A stretch of DNA of 64,000 nucleotides, taken from assembly GCA_027943335.1 (NCBI GenBank), contig BSBK01006754.1:462001-526000 (forward strand), written 5' to 3'. Shown here in pieces: positions 22,504 to 34,647 of the stretch. Within the stretch, counting starts at the first letter, position 1, and the number at the start of each line of letters is the position of its first letter. A program made the position numbers and the translations under genes. The DNA is from Chamaecyparis obtusa. Taxonomy: Eukaryota; Streptophyta; Pinopsida; Cupressales; Cupressaceae. The notes beneath the pieces were generated by a model. It was not told the DNA's origin. It made no database searches and was given only the letters and a program-made list of their open reading frames with translations.

Positions 22504-24012
22504 TTAATTTCCATACAACAGAGGTAAACTCAAATTATTGTTTCCATGTGCTTGATCAAAAACACTGCCATTCGCCTTTAACACATCAGACAAAAGACAA
22601 TCATCAAACTCATCTTCACTTAGCAAAACACAGTCACCAAAATACTGTGAATGCTGATCATTATGTGACATCATATCATCACACCATTCCCTATTATTGA
22701 CTTGTTGGAAAAAGAAACATTCTAGCTCATTTTCATGGCAAGAAACATCCACATTTTGAACACTAGTTTGCACCACAGGATAGGCTTCTTTTACATCAAT
22801 TTGCAAACTTAAAAAAAAAAGTCTCTAAACAAAAATCAGATTGCAATAAATCAGAGAAATCTTGCTGATCATAACTCCTATCAGCTCTTGTAAACATGGG
22901 AAGGCATTGTCAAATAATGGTTCATCATTTACTTGTAAATTTGAGAATACACATTCAGATTCATCTTTTCCTTCAACATCATGGCATATGTGAGGATCAA
23001 TGAAATTAGACTCATGATAATTTGAATATACAGTAGCATATACATCTTCATACTCATCATACATGATAGTAGCAAATCCATCATAATCATATGTACTCTT
23101 AATCTGCATGTCATGAACTTCAAAAATAGGGGAAAGGAACTCATCATATCTCTCACATTTGATGCCTTGATTAATACCCTCTTTATCAAAACATATGTCT
23201 ACCGGGCATGAGACTCTAGAATCAAATGTGTGTGCATACCTCTGAAAATCAGCATCTAGGAGTTGTGAAATCTTCTCACTACTGAGCAGGCATTGAACCT
23301 CTTGTCCATTTTCTTTGATCTCCTGCTCAATGCTGAATACATCTTCCTTGTTGGAAACAAGAGACAAGACTTCTTGATTTATCTCATTTTGTGCAAAAGA
23401 CTTAGTATCACTTTCATTTGCATCATACTCAAACTCTTGTTGTTCACATGAGTCATTTTCAAGCTAAAAAAAGAAGTCATCATCTACAAGCTGAGAATAT
23501 AGGAACTCTACAAACTCAAAGGAATCATTTCCAGTTACAGATTCTTCCTCATTGTCTTGTTGTTAATAGACTTCATTGTCGACATTATATTCAACACTAC
23601 TAGCACAAGTAGACTCAACATCAACACAACTAAGTTCAGATTCAACATTTTCAATTTCATCTATCCATCTTCTAACACATTTAGTTGTTTCTTCTATACA
23701 AGAAGCTAACAAATCACAAGATTCAGACACACAAAGCTCTACAAATAATTGTACCCACTCTAATTCTGGGAAATCAATATCCATTACAAGCTTATCAACT
23801 TTACTAGAAAACCTTTGATAAAATGAAAATGCTGACTCATTGTTTCTTTCTCCTACCCTTTTTCTCAAAATCAATAGGGCTTCCTCTTGGACTCTTTGCC
23901 AACTCAATGCAGTATCCTTTTCTACATTATCATTTCCAAGATGCTGCTCATAAACTTCAAATCTAGAAAACAGATCTTGCTTCATGAATGCTGAAATTTC
24001 TATTTTAACCAT
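22504..24012 (-). pseudogene. B internal reading frame, about 503 codons, unassigned acidic protein
   Basis: One frame runs from ATG 24012 to TAA 22506-22504, broken only by TAA at 23565-23563, TAG at 23466-23464 and TAG at 22827-22825. An in-frame stop lies just upstream of the ATG. The first 149 residues are mixed (FSRFEVYEQHLGNDNVEKDT, WQRVQEEALLILRKRVGERN, FYQRFSSKVDKLVMDIDFPE) and could be a diverged Gag-like helical region. The remainder is strongly acidic and fairly rich in Cys, Tyr and Phe (YDEYEDVYATVYSNYHESNF, LLSEDEFDDCLLSDV). I recognise no domain and see no zinc knuckle. It is the only sizeable frame in the element. I do not know its function; a structural or regulatory role for the element is speculation. 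Confidence 0.7.
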
Positions 24013-24642
24013 TTATGTGATCAACACATCATATTCTGTCACAAATATTTCTATTTGATTTTATACAACCATTATCTTCACAAAACTATAGCATAGCATA
24101 CTCCTGATTTCTTGAAACCAAAATTTCAACCAGAACATATGACAAACTTTGAAACTAATTTCCCTTTCCTTAGCGCTTTGCTCACCTATCAAGGGACTTT
24201 TATTATCGTATAAAAACTTGGGATTACTTGGATAAGATTTGCAACTTCTTTTTTAATTTTGGAGAATCACTCCAACTAGCAAAGTCACATAATCCCTTTT
24301 CAAATTGCGGCAAATATAAATACTTCCAGGCTATTCATACACAGAGATTTGAACAAATTTTAGATTCTTTTTCTGACTCTCATCAAACCAAATTCAAATA
24401 TTGATTTAGCCAAGCAAGGAAACAAACGTCTTATACTTGCTAATCTTAAACATTAAATAACAACTGATAATCACAAATTACACTGGCACAACACAACCAA
24501 GATTCTCCAATTACAAACAGAGCCGCCACCCACAACATGTATGGGATTAAATTTCATAAACTGGTTTGTAACAAGTACAATGGACAGTATTACACAAATC
24601 TACTGTATATTCACGTTATATTCCCCAGTAGAGTCACCATTT
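24013..24642 (-). other. B 5' leader with primer-binding-site-like motif
   Basis: About 630 bp between the right LTR and the reading frame. On the minus strand, positions 24639-24622 read TGGTGACTCTACTGGGGA, starting 3 bases from the LTR. This differs by two bases from G2's TGGCAACTCTACTGGGGA. Plant Tat/Ogre elements are often primed by tRNA-Arg, but I did not match this motif to a specific tRNA. No coding sequence is seen in the leader. Confidence 0.7.
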
Positions 24643-27600
24643 TTTTAGCTCTTTTTCATGTAGAATTGCCAATTTAGCTATTAAGCTTGACTCTCAGGTT
24701 CCCAATTCTGGATTCTTACAGGGAAAAGGCTAATTGATAAGGACCAAGTCCTTCTTCTACTTCGGGCTCCATAGACCTAGGCGGGTGTACCTATCTTTAG
24801 ACTCACTGCTTCACAATGAAATCCGATAGTGGATTAGGGGTTCTCACAATGATTCACTAATGTCTTTTGCTACAACTGATGTGGAGCTTAGAAAGCCAAT
24901 CCATGATGTTAACAAAAGCAAACAATCATTGTAGAAAAATGGCAAAAGTGACAAGGGTATTCACCCTTCTTCTCTTCGAGCTTAAAACTCAGGCAGGTTA
25001 ACCTATCTGATTCACTTCTACAAGGAATCACCAAAAGTACTTGCACTATTCAATGCAATCGACAAACATTTATGCTCTTAAACATGAAAGGGAAAAGTGA
25101 TTGGAAAAGATTTTGATTACAAGTCTAGTTTAAACTAGTGCCTAATCCTGGGCAAGGAGTCATGAAATGTATCTGCAATAAGAGAGGGCAAGATTCACAC
25201 AACTAGTTAATTAAGGATCACATACCTTATATGTTTTCCCTCTTTATGTTTGGTTAGACATTAGATTCTTGGACATGCCTTACATGTCCCTGTTATCTCA
25301 TTATCCTCAGAGATACCACAAGATGTTTAATCCCTTCCTTGAAGAGAGCTCCATGAAGATTCTCTCAACAGACCTTATCTGCTAGCACATCAACCTACCT
25401 TACAAGCCTCACATGCAAGAATAAAAGGGAAACAATGAAGACATCAAATAACCAGATGCACAAGGTTTATGAATTTGTATTCATAATGACTCCAGATTGC
25501 AATACATTCAGATCCAAGATAAACTGAAAATAGAACACTAAGTAAAAACCATAAAATGTATCAACTGGAACTACAACTTGCAGAGCCAAAATCTTGCAAA
25601 AATTGAGAACCTTTACAAAATGTCTGAAATGGGAATAAAAAGAAAGGGAAAACCATAGCAGGTTACCCAAACTGACACCTGCCCTCAAAATCAACCACAT
25701 CTATGAGTCACCGGGTGAAAAGAAAAAGATATTTAGCAAAATATCTTCCTAGCCCCCCTGTTCCTTTCAACTACAAATATCGTGAGCAAATGGCCACCTG
25801 TGCAAAATCTGATTGCAAAATCAAGATCCTCGTTTTCTCTTGGTTCCGACGGTATATAACACTTCATATTTTGGTGAAAAATTGAGCCCTGGGGGCCATT
25901 TTTACGAGCAGACTGTATATTTAAAATATTTGAAATTTCTGAATAGTGCAACTTTAACAAATTCGAAAATCAAATTTATGCAAGCATTTGAAAATTTTAG
26001 GTGAGCCCCATGCCACGTGGTGACACCCTATTGGTTCACCGGTCCACCTCATCACCATGTCACCAACGTGCCACATCCCTGCCACATGTCATTTCGGGAC
26101 TGGCCGACCTCACTGACTGGGTGCCTATGTTGCACCAGACCGCCACCTCACAAGAGTGCCACATGGTGGCCTGGCGCATGATCGCATGGGCTGGAGGTAG
26201 CCCATGAGATCATGCGACCATTGTTGATGTGGCGCAGACCTCAAGGTCACCATCAACCTGCACAGTCAACATTTTTTATTAAAATATGTTTACCTTCCAC
26301 AGCCGGGCCCACGTTCACGTCAGAATTTGTCTTTGTGTCGTGCGAGCGTGAAGGAGCCCACAAAACCTCCCTTTCTCATCTCTTTGAAAAGCTATTTGAG
26401 TGTTTTTTGTTATAAACACTTCTAGTATACCATCTCCAGGGCATGTGGGCCATATGAACACACAAGAAAACTAATGAAAACTCCAGTTTCCTGTGAAAAC
26501 CTTTCTTACTCATGTTTTGGGCATTTTTGTTTATCAACGCTGGGTCTTTCCTTTAAAATGCTAAGCATTTTTGATGGTGCTGGGCATTTTTGATAGTGCT
26601 GGGTTTGAATTGCAATGCTGAGACCTTGGATTTGGACACTGGAGCAATTTGAAACGCTGCCTGGTTGATTTGGACGCTGGTCCATTCCTTAAAACACTAA
26701 AACCCCCTTTTTATTTGTCTTGAAATGCTGAATTTTGATTAAAAACACTGGTGACACTTGCACTGAGTTTTGATTTAATCAAATGTTGAATCCTTTCTTT
26801 CTCTCACGCTGGAACTAAACATTGAGTATTGATGCTGGTCTGTTCTTTTTATTTGAATGCTGAAACCCCCCCCTTTGAAACATGTCGTCCACTTCCTTGC
26901 ATGAGGCATCACTTGTTTGGGCACTATCTTTGAGCAGTTGTCTGCAATAACACAAGCATGAACAATACCCTCAACATTCATAAATATGATCAACATGGAA
27001 CTGATACTGATGGTGAATGGGAGGAGCCTCGCAAGCCCCTATTTGAAACATGTGATTTGGGCCAGCAACAATTTATTAACTCCTATGGCATGCATTATTA
27101 ATGGGGCATTAATTTTTATTTGAATGCTAGCCAACATCTTATTCATGCCTGTTATGCCTTTTCCTGGCACTTCAAACCCATCAATAAGCATCCTTTCGAA
27201 TTGCTAAAACGTGGCCATAAGATTCAAACAAAAAGACTTGACCATGCCAACTCTGCTCTTTTCTTGAGAAGCAGCATTGGAGACTTAAGGCATGAAGTCG
27301 GGTCCAAAAATGGGCCCAGCTAAAAAATTTCGTTCCCATACAAATTTTGCACGAAAACATCATATTACTCCTCAGGCACAAAAATCACAAACTGGGCATC
27401 GATCGAAAACACTTGAAACACCATTCGGATTATCCGGCAAACTTTGCCTGAATACTGCAAACGGCCCATTTGATCAACCTGGAAAACTAGTTAAAACAAC
27501 TTTTCACGTCCCGTCACTTTGCATGCTTGAAGATTGTAGTTCATCCTTCGACCCTGCAAAATTTCATATTTTTCCTCCACCGGGGCATATGAAATTTTAA

Positions 27601-28668
27601 TTGTGCAAAATGATTAAAATATTTCAGGATAAAATCCGGTTAGGCATACAATTTGGTAAAAAATGAAATGATGCCTGGGAACTTGAAATTTTAACTAGTG
27701 TTAGACCAATATTTATCATAAACAATGCAACTGACGGCACTTAGTTTCGACATCTCAGCGCAAAGATATAACAATTTGAAGTTGACGATCCGCAGAGGTG
27801 GGACAAGACACAGTTGACGACAAATATTTTAATCGTTTTGATTGAATTTGATTGGTAGGCAGATGGATTGGCAGAGGCTTGAAACTTTGGCCACATGAAG
27901 TATCTAACAAATGCAATAGAGTGCAAAAGGAATTTTTTCAATAAGTGCAACGAGCTAAAAAGGACATGCGGTCAAAGTCATGCATTTAGTTTGAAGACAT
28001 AGTGAAACTCGCAAACTTGTGTGAATGGCTCTGGGAAATAGCGTTGCTGTCATGGAAAATGGATTCATCAAGAGCTGAAACTTGGAACATTTGAAGATGA
28101 ACATGAATGAATTATAATGCAACAATCCTTTTGACTCGATCATCTCCTAAGCCAAAGTTATAACTCTCCAAAGTAGTGTCTTGACAAGCAATTACACTAT
28201 TCAGCAATGCAATCAGTAGAAATTGCCTACAGAATGGCCCTTGAAAAGTGATCAAACGGATTCGTAATAACTTAAAACTTGGAACACATGTACCATTTTC
28301 ACCATAGATCATAGATCAATAATCGGTTTGCATGGATCAATCCATGGGTAAAAGATACAGGCCTCCAAACATGGCTCCTGATAAGAAAAGCTCAAAGTGG
28401 CAAACTGCAACTTTAAGTGAATCTCTCAAAATGGGTACTTACCAAATCAACTCAAATTGAAAACTGAAAGTTGCAAACCACTGAATGTGCTGAATGAAGA
28501 GTGTTCCAAGCATTTAAAGGCTCATATCACTTGATTTCAAATTGGCTCAAAATCAGGACCACTCAAAGCAACATCATCAAACTGACCTTCCAAAGCGAAA
28601 AGAACACCTCATTGCAAAAATTTTCATAGGGGACCCAAAAATGCCTTCCTCATTTTTGAGTCCCAACA
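24643..28668 (-). mobile_element. B 5' LTR (4,026 bp)
   Basis: It is the partner of 18217-22247. The plus-strand left end reads TTTTAGCTC, with the terminal TG changed to TT, and the right end is GAGTCCCAACA followed by the GTTAT duplication. The high similarity to the other LTR and the perfect duplication make B the youngest insertion in the nest by simple inspection. Confidence 0.9.
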
Positions 28669-29775
28669 GTTATCACAGTGTACAGACACTGTATGGATGT
28701 TTCAGATGCTACAAAGATAAATGAGAGTTCAGGAGGGTTTTGTGATCTTATATCCAAGATTGCATCATGTAATATTTCATATTGGATGAGTTACAAATGT
28801 TTTGGTGAAGACTGGTCACTAACTATGATAGTGAGAAATGACAGAGTTAGTCTCTGTGTTTCTAGTATATCTTCCAAATGATATGGATTCAAGGTATGCG
28901 AGCTTGAGGGATGATAGATAAAGTACTAAAGGATGTTCATTGGTTAGCATAAGGTACTGATTTATTGGTGATGTCAGTTGTGGCGTGTGTTTTAGAAAAG
29001 ACTTATTTGGAAATTGACTCAGGAGATGTAGCGTGCATTTTGTTTTGCAAATGTAAATTGTGAATGTCGGTCCTTAATTGTTGTAATAGAATAATTGTAT
29101 ACTTTTTTTAGATACCGTATGTATCTTAGAAAGGGTTTATGTAATTATTTGTAATTAGGAAAGGCTTATAGGTTGACTTGATCATGAGAATTGTAATATG
29201 GTATAAATGTAAGGTCTTTTCTTTGGAAAAGACATGGATGGGAAAAATGTGATATCAAGAAGTTGTGAATGCTGCGAACTTGTGTTTGTTGTATGTAGAG
29301 CAGAGGTTTACTAGTGGACTTCATTGGAACTGATCAAGCAAAGACAGTTGTTGCCAAATAGTTCAAAAATATTATGTATTTCTTCATACACACTTGTGTT
29401 GTGAACAGTGAGTTCTTAAGGTGGATTTAACCTTCTTTGGGCAGTGAGCCCTCCCTTTCTTCTTGACTCCTAACAGGGTTTGTCCTCTAACAAGGACTAT
29501 GTAATGTAATGTTTCAATAAGCTCCTAACAAGGCTAAATCTTCTAACAAGGATACTATACTCTTAGTACATCATTTGTGGGTGCTAATTCCCACTGGGGT
29601 TTGTACCTTTAACAGGATTTCCCCAAGACAAAAATATTGTGTTATTGTGTTGGCATTCATTGTGTTCATTGGATCTGATATTGCTACTACTTAAAGTTTA
29701 AAGTTTAATAATCTTCCATTCAACTGATTCACCCCCCTCTCAGTTGTATTATGGACTATTATTCCTAACATATTC

Positions 29776-30889
29776 AACTTAGCAAATGAAGCAGAATGTG
29801 GATTTTGAGTACTAACATTACCAAGTGGAATAGTATTAGAAGTTGCAGATGGCATACCTATTTCGGTTGTAGATGGTCCAAGAGTGTTTACAAATGAGGC
29901 CTTCAAGAATTGGATTTTCCTTCTTGTCTCTACAATAGTTGCTTCAACTTCAGCCTTCTCCAATTCCCTTTCTAGATCATTTCTCTCCTTTCTTTTTTCC
30001 ATCTCTATGTCAAAACTTGAAACAGGTGGTGGGATTTTTGGTCTAGCCACATACTCATTTATTTGGATCCCAACCATATTTTTCTTTCCTTTTTCATTAA
30101 CAACAACAGCAGGTTTGGTATTTTTTGTTGTGATTTTCTCCTTAGGCTGAGGAGCATAAATCTAGACTTGTCTAATCACAGGGCCCTCTTGTTCAAATTG
30201 ATGATCCTAAAACAAACATTCCTTCTCACTTCTCAAGGCAGCAAGGTCACCAAAGAGCTTAGGCTGCAAAGATTTAGGAGCAGAAGCAAATATCCTATTT
30301 CTATTCTTTAATTCATTAATCTTTCTAAGTAGAGACTCTCTTTCCATTAATGTATCCATAGTCTCAGCCTCTCTTTCCTTTTGTAACCTCTTGTATATTG
30401 CATCTTTTTCTGATAATTGCAACCTCAATGCAGCCAAATCAATAGGTGTAACATGACATCATCAAAAATTGATGATACATCCATATCTGTAAGATTTTGA
30501 TATGGGAAATGGACCCGTCTTGGCTCCATGGGTTTCCTTCTAAGCATATCTTCATCTGGGTGTAAATTTGGCCCAAAGCCCCTATTTCCTGCCTTCATAT
30601 TTTGGTTTGTAGGTGGTATGACCTTGTCTTGAAATAATACTTTTGGGGTATCATAAAAGTTATCTCTAGAGAGACCACTATTAGACTTAGAACTTTTATA
30701 CAGTGATTATTCCTCATTAGGAGATGTATGTTGTGCCCTATTTCCAACATTATTTTATTCTCTTACAGGTGCACTAGTGGACTCTCCACCTTTTCTAAAC
30801 CAAATTTTCTTTCCTGACCTAGGTAACTCTTCTAGAGTAATCTCTGGTTGTCTCCTAACAAAGGTTCTTGTATTTTTTCTTCTATCCAT
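29776..30889 (-). pseudogene. gag: G2 gag, N-terminal half with coiled-coil
   Basis: The minus-strand start ATG at 30889-30887 gives MDRRKNTRTFVRRQPEITLE, then EELPRSGKKIWFRKGGESTS. Further on come NMKAGNRGFGPNLHPDEDML and RRVHFPYQNLTDMDV, then a charged helical region (30437-30207: LQLSEKDAIYKRLQKEREAE, LLRKINELKNRN) and another (30030-29930: EKRKERNDLERELEKAEVEA), both with heptad-like spacing typical of a coiled coil. The start is followed by a basic N-terminus. It is cut at 29771-29775, the TATTC duplication of solo LTR C, and continues at 18064. A few stops are present. Confidence 0.78.
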
Positions 30890-31055
30890 GGTTTGTAGCT
30901 TGTAAACACATTGGTTCTAACCCTTTAAGTCACCACACATGTTTAATGGGAAAATTTTGCAAACAAACCTTGAGAATCTAAAGAAAATCTTAAACAGAAC
31001 AGGAGAAACATGAGGACCTAGATTTGTTATGTTCTCCCCAGTAGAGTTGCCATTT
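30890..31055 (-). other. G2 leader and primer-binding-site-like motif
   Basis: On the minus strand, 31052-31035 reads TGGCAACTCTACTGGGGA, four bases inside the 5' LTR end. The remaining leader of about 145 bases to the gag ATG has no coding sequence. The same motif with small changes is present in B (24639-24622) and as a remnant in F (40539-40531). Confidence 0.75.
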
Positions 31056-33171
31056 TGTTAGTTCTTTTTTCCTCAACTTGTAGATTTACAATTTGATTGA
31101 CATACTAATGTCTCTGACTCTTTAAACCCACTCCAAATCTGGTAAGAAAAAAGACCAATTAACAAGGACTGAGGTATTAGTCCTTCAACACTTTGAGCCT
31201 TAATGCTCAGGTGGGTATACCTATGGATTCACTTCTTAAAAGGAATCAGTAAAATCTATTTGCATTTACTCAATACAAATACTATGCATTAGTATCCTTG
31301 ACACATTGACTAAAATATTTTATCATAGATAAGATGATTGATGATGAAGAACTACTTCCTAAGAACAGAGCAGTGTCTTATTCTAGGGCACAAAGTCAAA
31401 TACAACATACATCAACATAAAATCTAAATCAAACACACCCAGAATCCAAAATAAGTGCTTTGCACATTATTCTTCTCACTCACATTCAAACATCAAATTC
31501 TCACGAGAACTATGAATTCTCTAAAATTATCCTCAAGAATTTATCCCTCCCTTGAAAGGAACTCAAAAATAACTTCATAATCTACTTTCTAAACCATACA
31601 TTAGCTTGCTTTGCAATATTAACATATAAGAACTCAATATCATAATAAAAATACATTTACAAATCTGAGATGGAATTCTAGTGTATTTTCATTAAAATTT
31701 CTCAGTATCAGTACATTGAAAATGGCAAAATGCCAAAACAAAAAATATAGATCAAAATTATTTCTATTCAGTTGCTAATTTCACCATCTCTATACAAATA
31801 CAACAATTTTTTATATATAGCACTAGCCATCTTGGAATCCTTGAGAAAAGGATGCAACAAGCTTCAGATGGCTAGGATAAAATTAGGGTTTCCAACCACT
31901 TACAATCAACCACCAATCTACACATCAAATAACTATAGAAAAGACATGCTAGCAAATTCGAAGTAGGTGGATCCAATCAAATCTTTGGTTAAGGAAAAAT
32001 CCCAACTGGTACATAATAAAGACAAGAGATTCATCATTTTGGCCTTCTGTTGTCTTCAACTACATAATAAATGGCATGACTGTTTTACCTACTTCACAAC
32101 ATGGACACCCTTTACAGACAAGTATCACTTTAAGATCATTCTATAACGATGAACAAGATCAGATCAAATATATTGGCCACCTTTGCATTTAATAACTAGT
32201 CCTTTGTCTACAGTAAACCCTTTATACTTTATTGGATCAGACCAAATTCAAGCAAGAATCCAATTTGCACTAATTTTCACCTGCTTTGACCTTGGAACAA
32301 AACAAAACCAGATATGGCTCGACTATTTTGGCTCACTAACTTTAATCCCGTTTGAAAAATCCCTTAACAATTCAAATAACCATGTCACAATGGTTAATCG
32401 CCAAAATTTAAAACACAACCATTGATTCTTGTCCTTCCTGACACATCGTGTGGTTCTCATAAATCGACAAAACAATCAACCAAGGGTTTGAAATTTACTT
32501 TCCACATCATCATCCTCAACAACCAATTAGGATTGAGCAAATCAGCAACATCTGGCAACCAGACCCACTTTCTTATTAACTTCATCAGACTAGACATGTG
32601 GCGGCAAGTCATGATCTTGTAACCACTAACACCCTTGCACTTTTTCATTGAGGTTACACGCCCACCATTTGATCAACCTCGACTTGCAATGCCTTTACCA
32701 TTTTATCCAAGTCGCAATCACCTCTTACTAACTGTTACTTTATCCGACAAACTAGCGAGTAACTATTATCTCACAATCTCTGAAAATTTGTCTTGACCAT
32801 GGTTAGTTCATGAGATTGAGCAACAAAGGCTTCACGTGGTCTCCAAGTCTTTAACTTAACTCATACTTTATCAAGAGACTCAATGATAGCCGTTGATCTC
32901 ATCTTGAATCTACGATTCTTTATCCCTTAGCAAAACCTGCAAACCCACCTTGAAATCGGGATACATGTCAAATGTTCGCGATCCCATGAAGGCTAAAGTC
33001 CCTCCATCTCTTCTTCATGGAATAGCGCCAACCATTGGATCTTCCTACATATGGAAATGCTTTATCGCTCAATAAGCTTTTGGCCCCATTGACATCTAAC
33101 ATCATTCAGGACACGCGTCAACAAAGCGTGAACCCATGATGGATAAAGTTCATGCAAGTTTTGATCAAGAC
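31056..33171 (-). mobile_element. G2 5' LTR, first piece (U5 side), ends at the D insertion
   Basis: On the plus strand it starts TGTTAGTTCTTTTTTCC and aligns to 8806 onward. It stops at TTGATCAAGAC (33171) where copia D enters; the first LTR continues uninterrupted at this point (about 10895, TTTGATCAAGACTTCACACC). The rest is at 51045-52019. Confidence 0.88.
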
Positions 33172-34583
33172 TATTGGCATTAAGGGATGGTAATCGGTAA
33201 TATTGCAACCGGTACATGGCAATTAGGTATTGGCATTGATTGGAAAAAGAGGAAAGAGGTGCGAGGTTCTGCCATCTCAATCTAAGGACACCAATGTTGG
33301 ATTTGTGAAGTAAGACATATATAGATATGCTTGACATCAATAAGTGAGCGGAGAAATTGGTTTGGCAACCAATGATACTGTGCAAAGAACAAGAGACTAT
33401 TTCTATTCATCAGAAGCAACCGGTCACTAAGGGAGAGGAAATTGTTAACCAGTTATAGAGACTGAGGAAAGGTTGCAACTGATAGACAGAATAAGGAAAG
33501 GTGATAGGTCAAGGCTCTTACCTTTGCACAACTTAAGGATCTTTACTAATCAAGTGAAGACTTCATCATGATACGATGAACCAAGGAAGTCATAGTCAAT
33601 AATTAGTTATCCAACTCTTTGATTGGGATTTACTACGTTAAATCCAGTAGACTTTGAGTTATCAGGATGATCGGTACAAGGCATGAATGAAGGTCTTAAT
33701 GCTAGAGTTTATGGCATGAAAGCATGGAGTTATCTCTTACGAAGGAAATTTTTTTGACATAGATCTATTGTTTTCTTTCATAAAGAAAATAAAGAATAGC
33801 ATGCATCATATGTTTTTTTCAGTGAACTAACCCCACTGGGTGATGGATCTGAAGGTGATCTATAAGCAGGTCATGCATGAGAAAATCATTTAGGGTAAGA
33901 AGTCTTTATATTCCTCTGCCTGACAAGAATATAGTTTTCCCTCATTCTACCAAAGTAAAGAGTTAACCTGTACGCTGAAGAAGCTAAGGTAAAGAGAAAG
34001 GAGAAGAGAGAAGAGTGTGCAGAGAAGCACAACAGGAAATGAGGACATACCAACAACAATTGGTGATATTTTTCAACTAAGTATAACAAAGATCTTATTA
34101 GGCTATGCAAAGCCATCTCTAAAAGGTCAATCCTTCTATAGTTCTCTAACAATTACAATAGCTAAATTCTAGTATTTTGGGTGGACATTAACAGGTCCCT
34201 TGTACTAAATCACTTAACTAGGTGACATCTATTCAGGTGTTCTAAAGTCCTCTAACCAGGCAGGCACTAACATGCCTTATTGTATCAAATCTCTTAATCG
34301 GGTCGCACCTAATAATATGTTGTAATATTTTAACAGGGAAGGCTCCTAACAAGATGCACTTCAAAAGAGTGTAGAATTTGTGAGGTTTCCTCACACCGTG
34401 GTTTTCACCTGATTTCAGTTTCCACGTGATAAATCTGGTGTTGCTTTTGGTTAATTGCTTGATGCTATTCTTATGCTAGAATCTATTTTTTGCTTACAAT
34501 TGTAGTATACTACATCAGATTTGTTTTAAAGTTTTATAGGTGCTGATTGACCCCTCCCCTCTCAGCACCAGTTGGGATTGTCA
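33172..34583 (+). mobile_element. D 5' LTR (1,412 bp)
   Basis: It starts TATTGGCATTAAGGG (terminal TG changed to TA) and ends GGGATTGTCA. It aligns to 49637-51039, with 6 mismatches in a hand-aligned sample of about 72 bases at the start. The end carries a CCCCTCCCCTCTCAGCACC block similar to the C-rich end of the E1/E2/E3 and C LTRs. Confidence 0.92.
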
Positions 34584-34598
34584 ATTGGTATCAGAGCC
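34584..34598 (+). other. D primer-binding site (initiator Met tRNA)
   Basis: ATTGGTATCAGAGCC lies immediately after the LTR end TGTCA. TGGTATCAGAGC is the standard plant copia motif complementary to the 3' end of initiator methionine tRNA. Confidence 0.92.
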
Positions 34599-34647
34599 TC
34601 GGTTTCTTTTCTTTGCTACTTAACTACAAAAAGAAAAAGTCAAGATT

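Larger units (their letters stand above)
18217..28668 (-). mobile_element. B: pol-less element with 4.03-kb LTRs (LARD-like)
   Basis: Two LTRs (18217-22247 and 24643-28668) flank 2,395 bp of internal DNA. A perfect target-site duplication GTTAT lies at 18212-18216 and 28669-28673. A primer-binding-site-like TGGTGACTCTACTGGGGA is on the minus strand next to the right LTR, so the element reads on the minus strand. The interior holds one reading frame of about 503 codons and no protease, RT, RNase H or integrase motif. This matches the large retrotransposon derivative (LARD) pattern of non-autonomous elements. It inserted into solo LTR C. Confidence 0.9.
18070..29770 (+). mobile_element. C: solo copia LTR (about 1.24 kb) split by element B
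   Basis: The left piece is 18070-18216 (starts TGTTGGATATTG), the right piece 28674-29770 (ends TATTCCTAACA). It is flanked by a perfect 5-bp duplication TATTC at 18065-18069 and 29771-29775. The right piece shares with the E1/E2/E3 LTR family the GGGTGCTAATTCCCACTGGG block, the GATTCACCCCCCTCTCAGTT block and the CCTAACA end, so it is a related copia LTR. No internal copia sequence lies between duplication and LTR, which makes it a solo LTR formed by LTR-LTR recombination. Its host is G2 gag. Confidence 0.88.

Noticed and set aside
34584..34598. tRNA-like sequence
   Set aside because: It is a primer-binding site complementary to the end of initiator Met tRNA; no cloverleaf or full tRNA gene is present.
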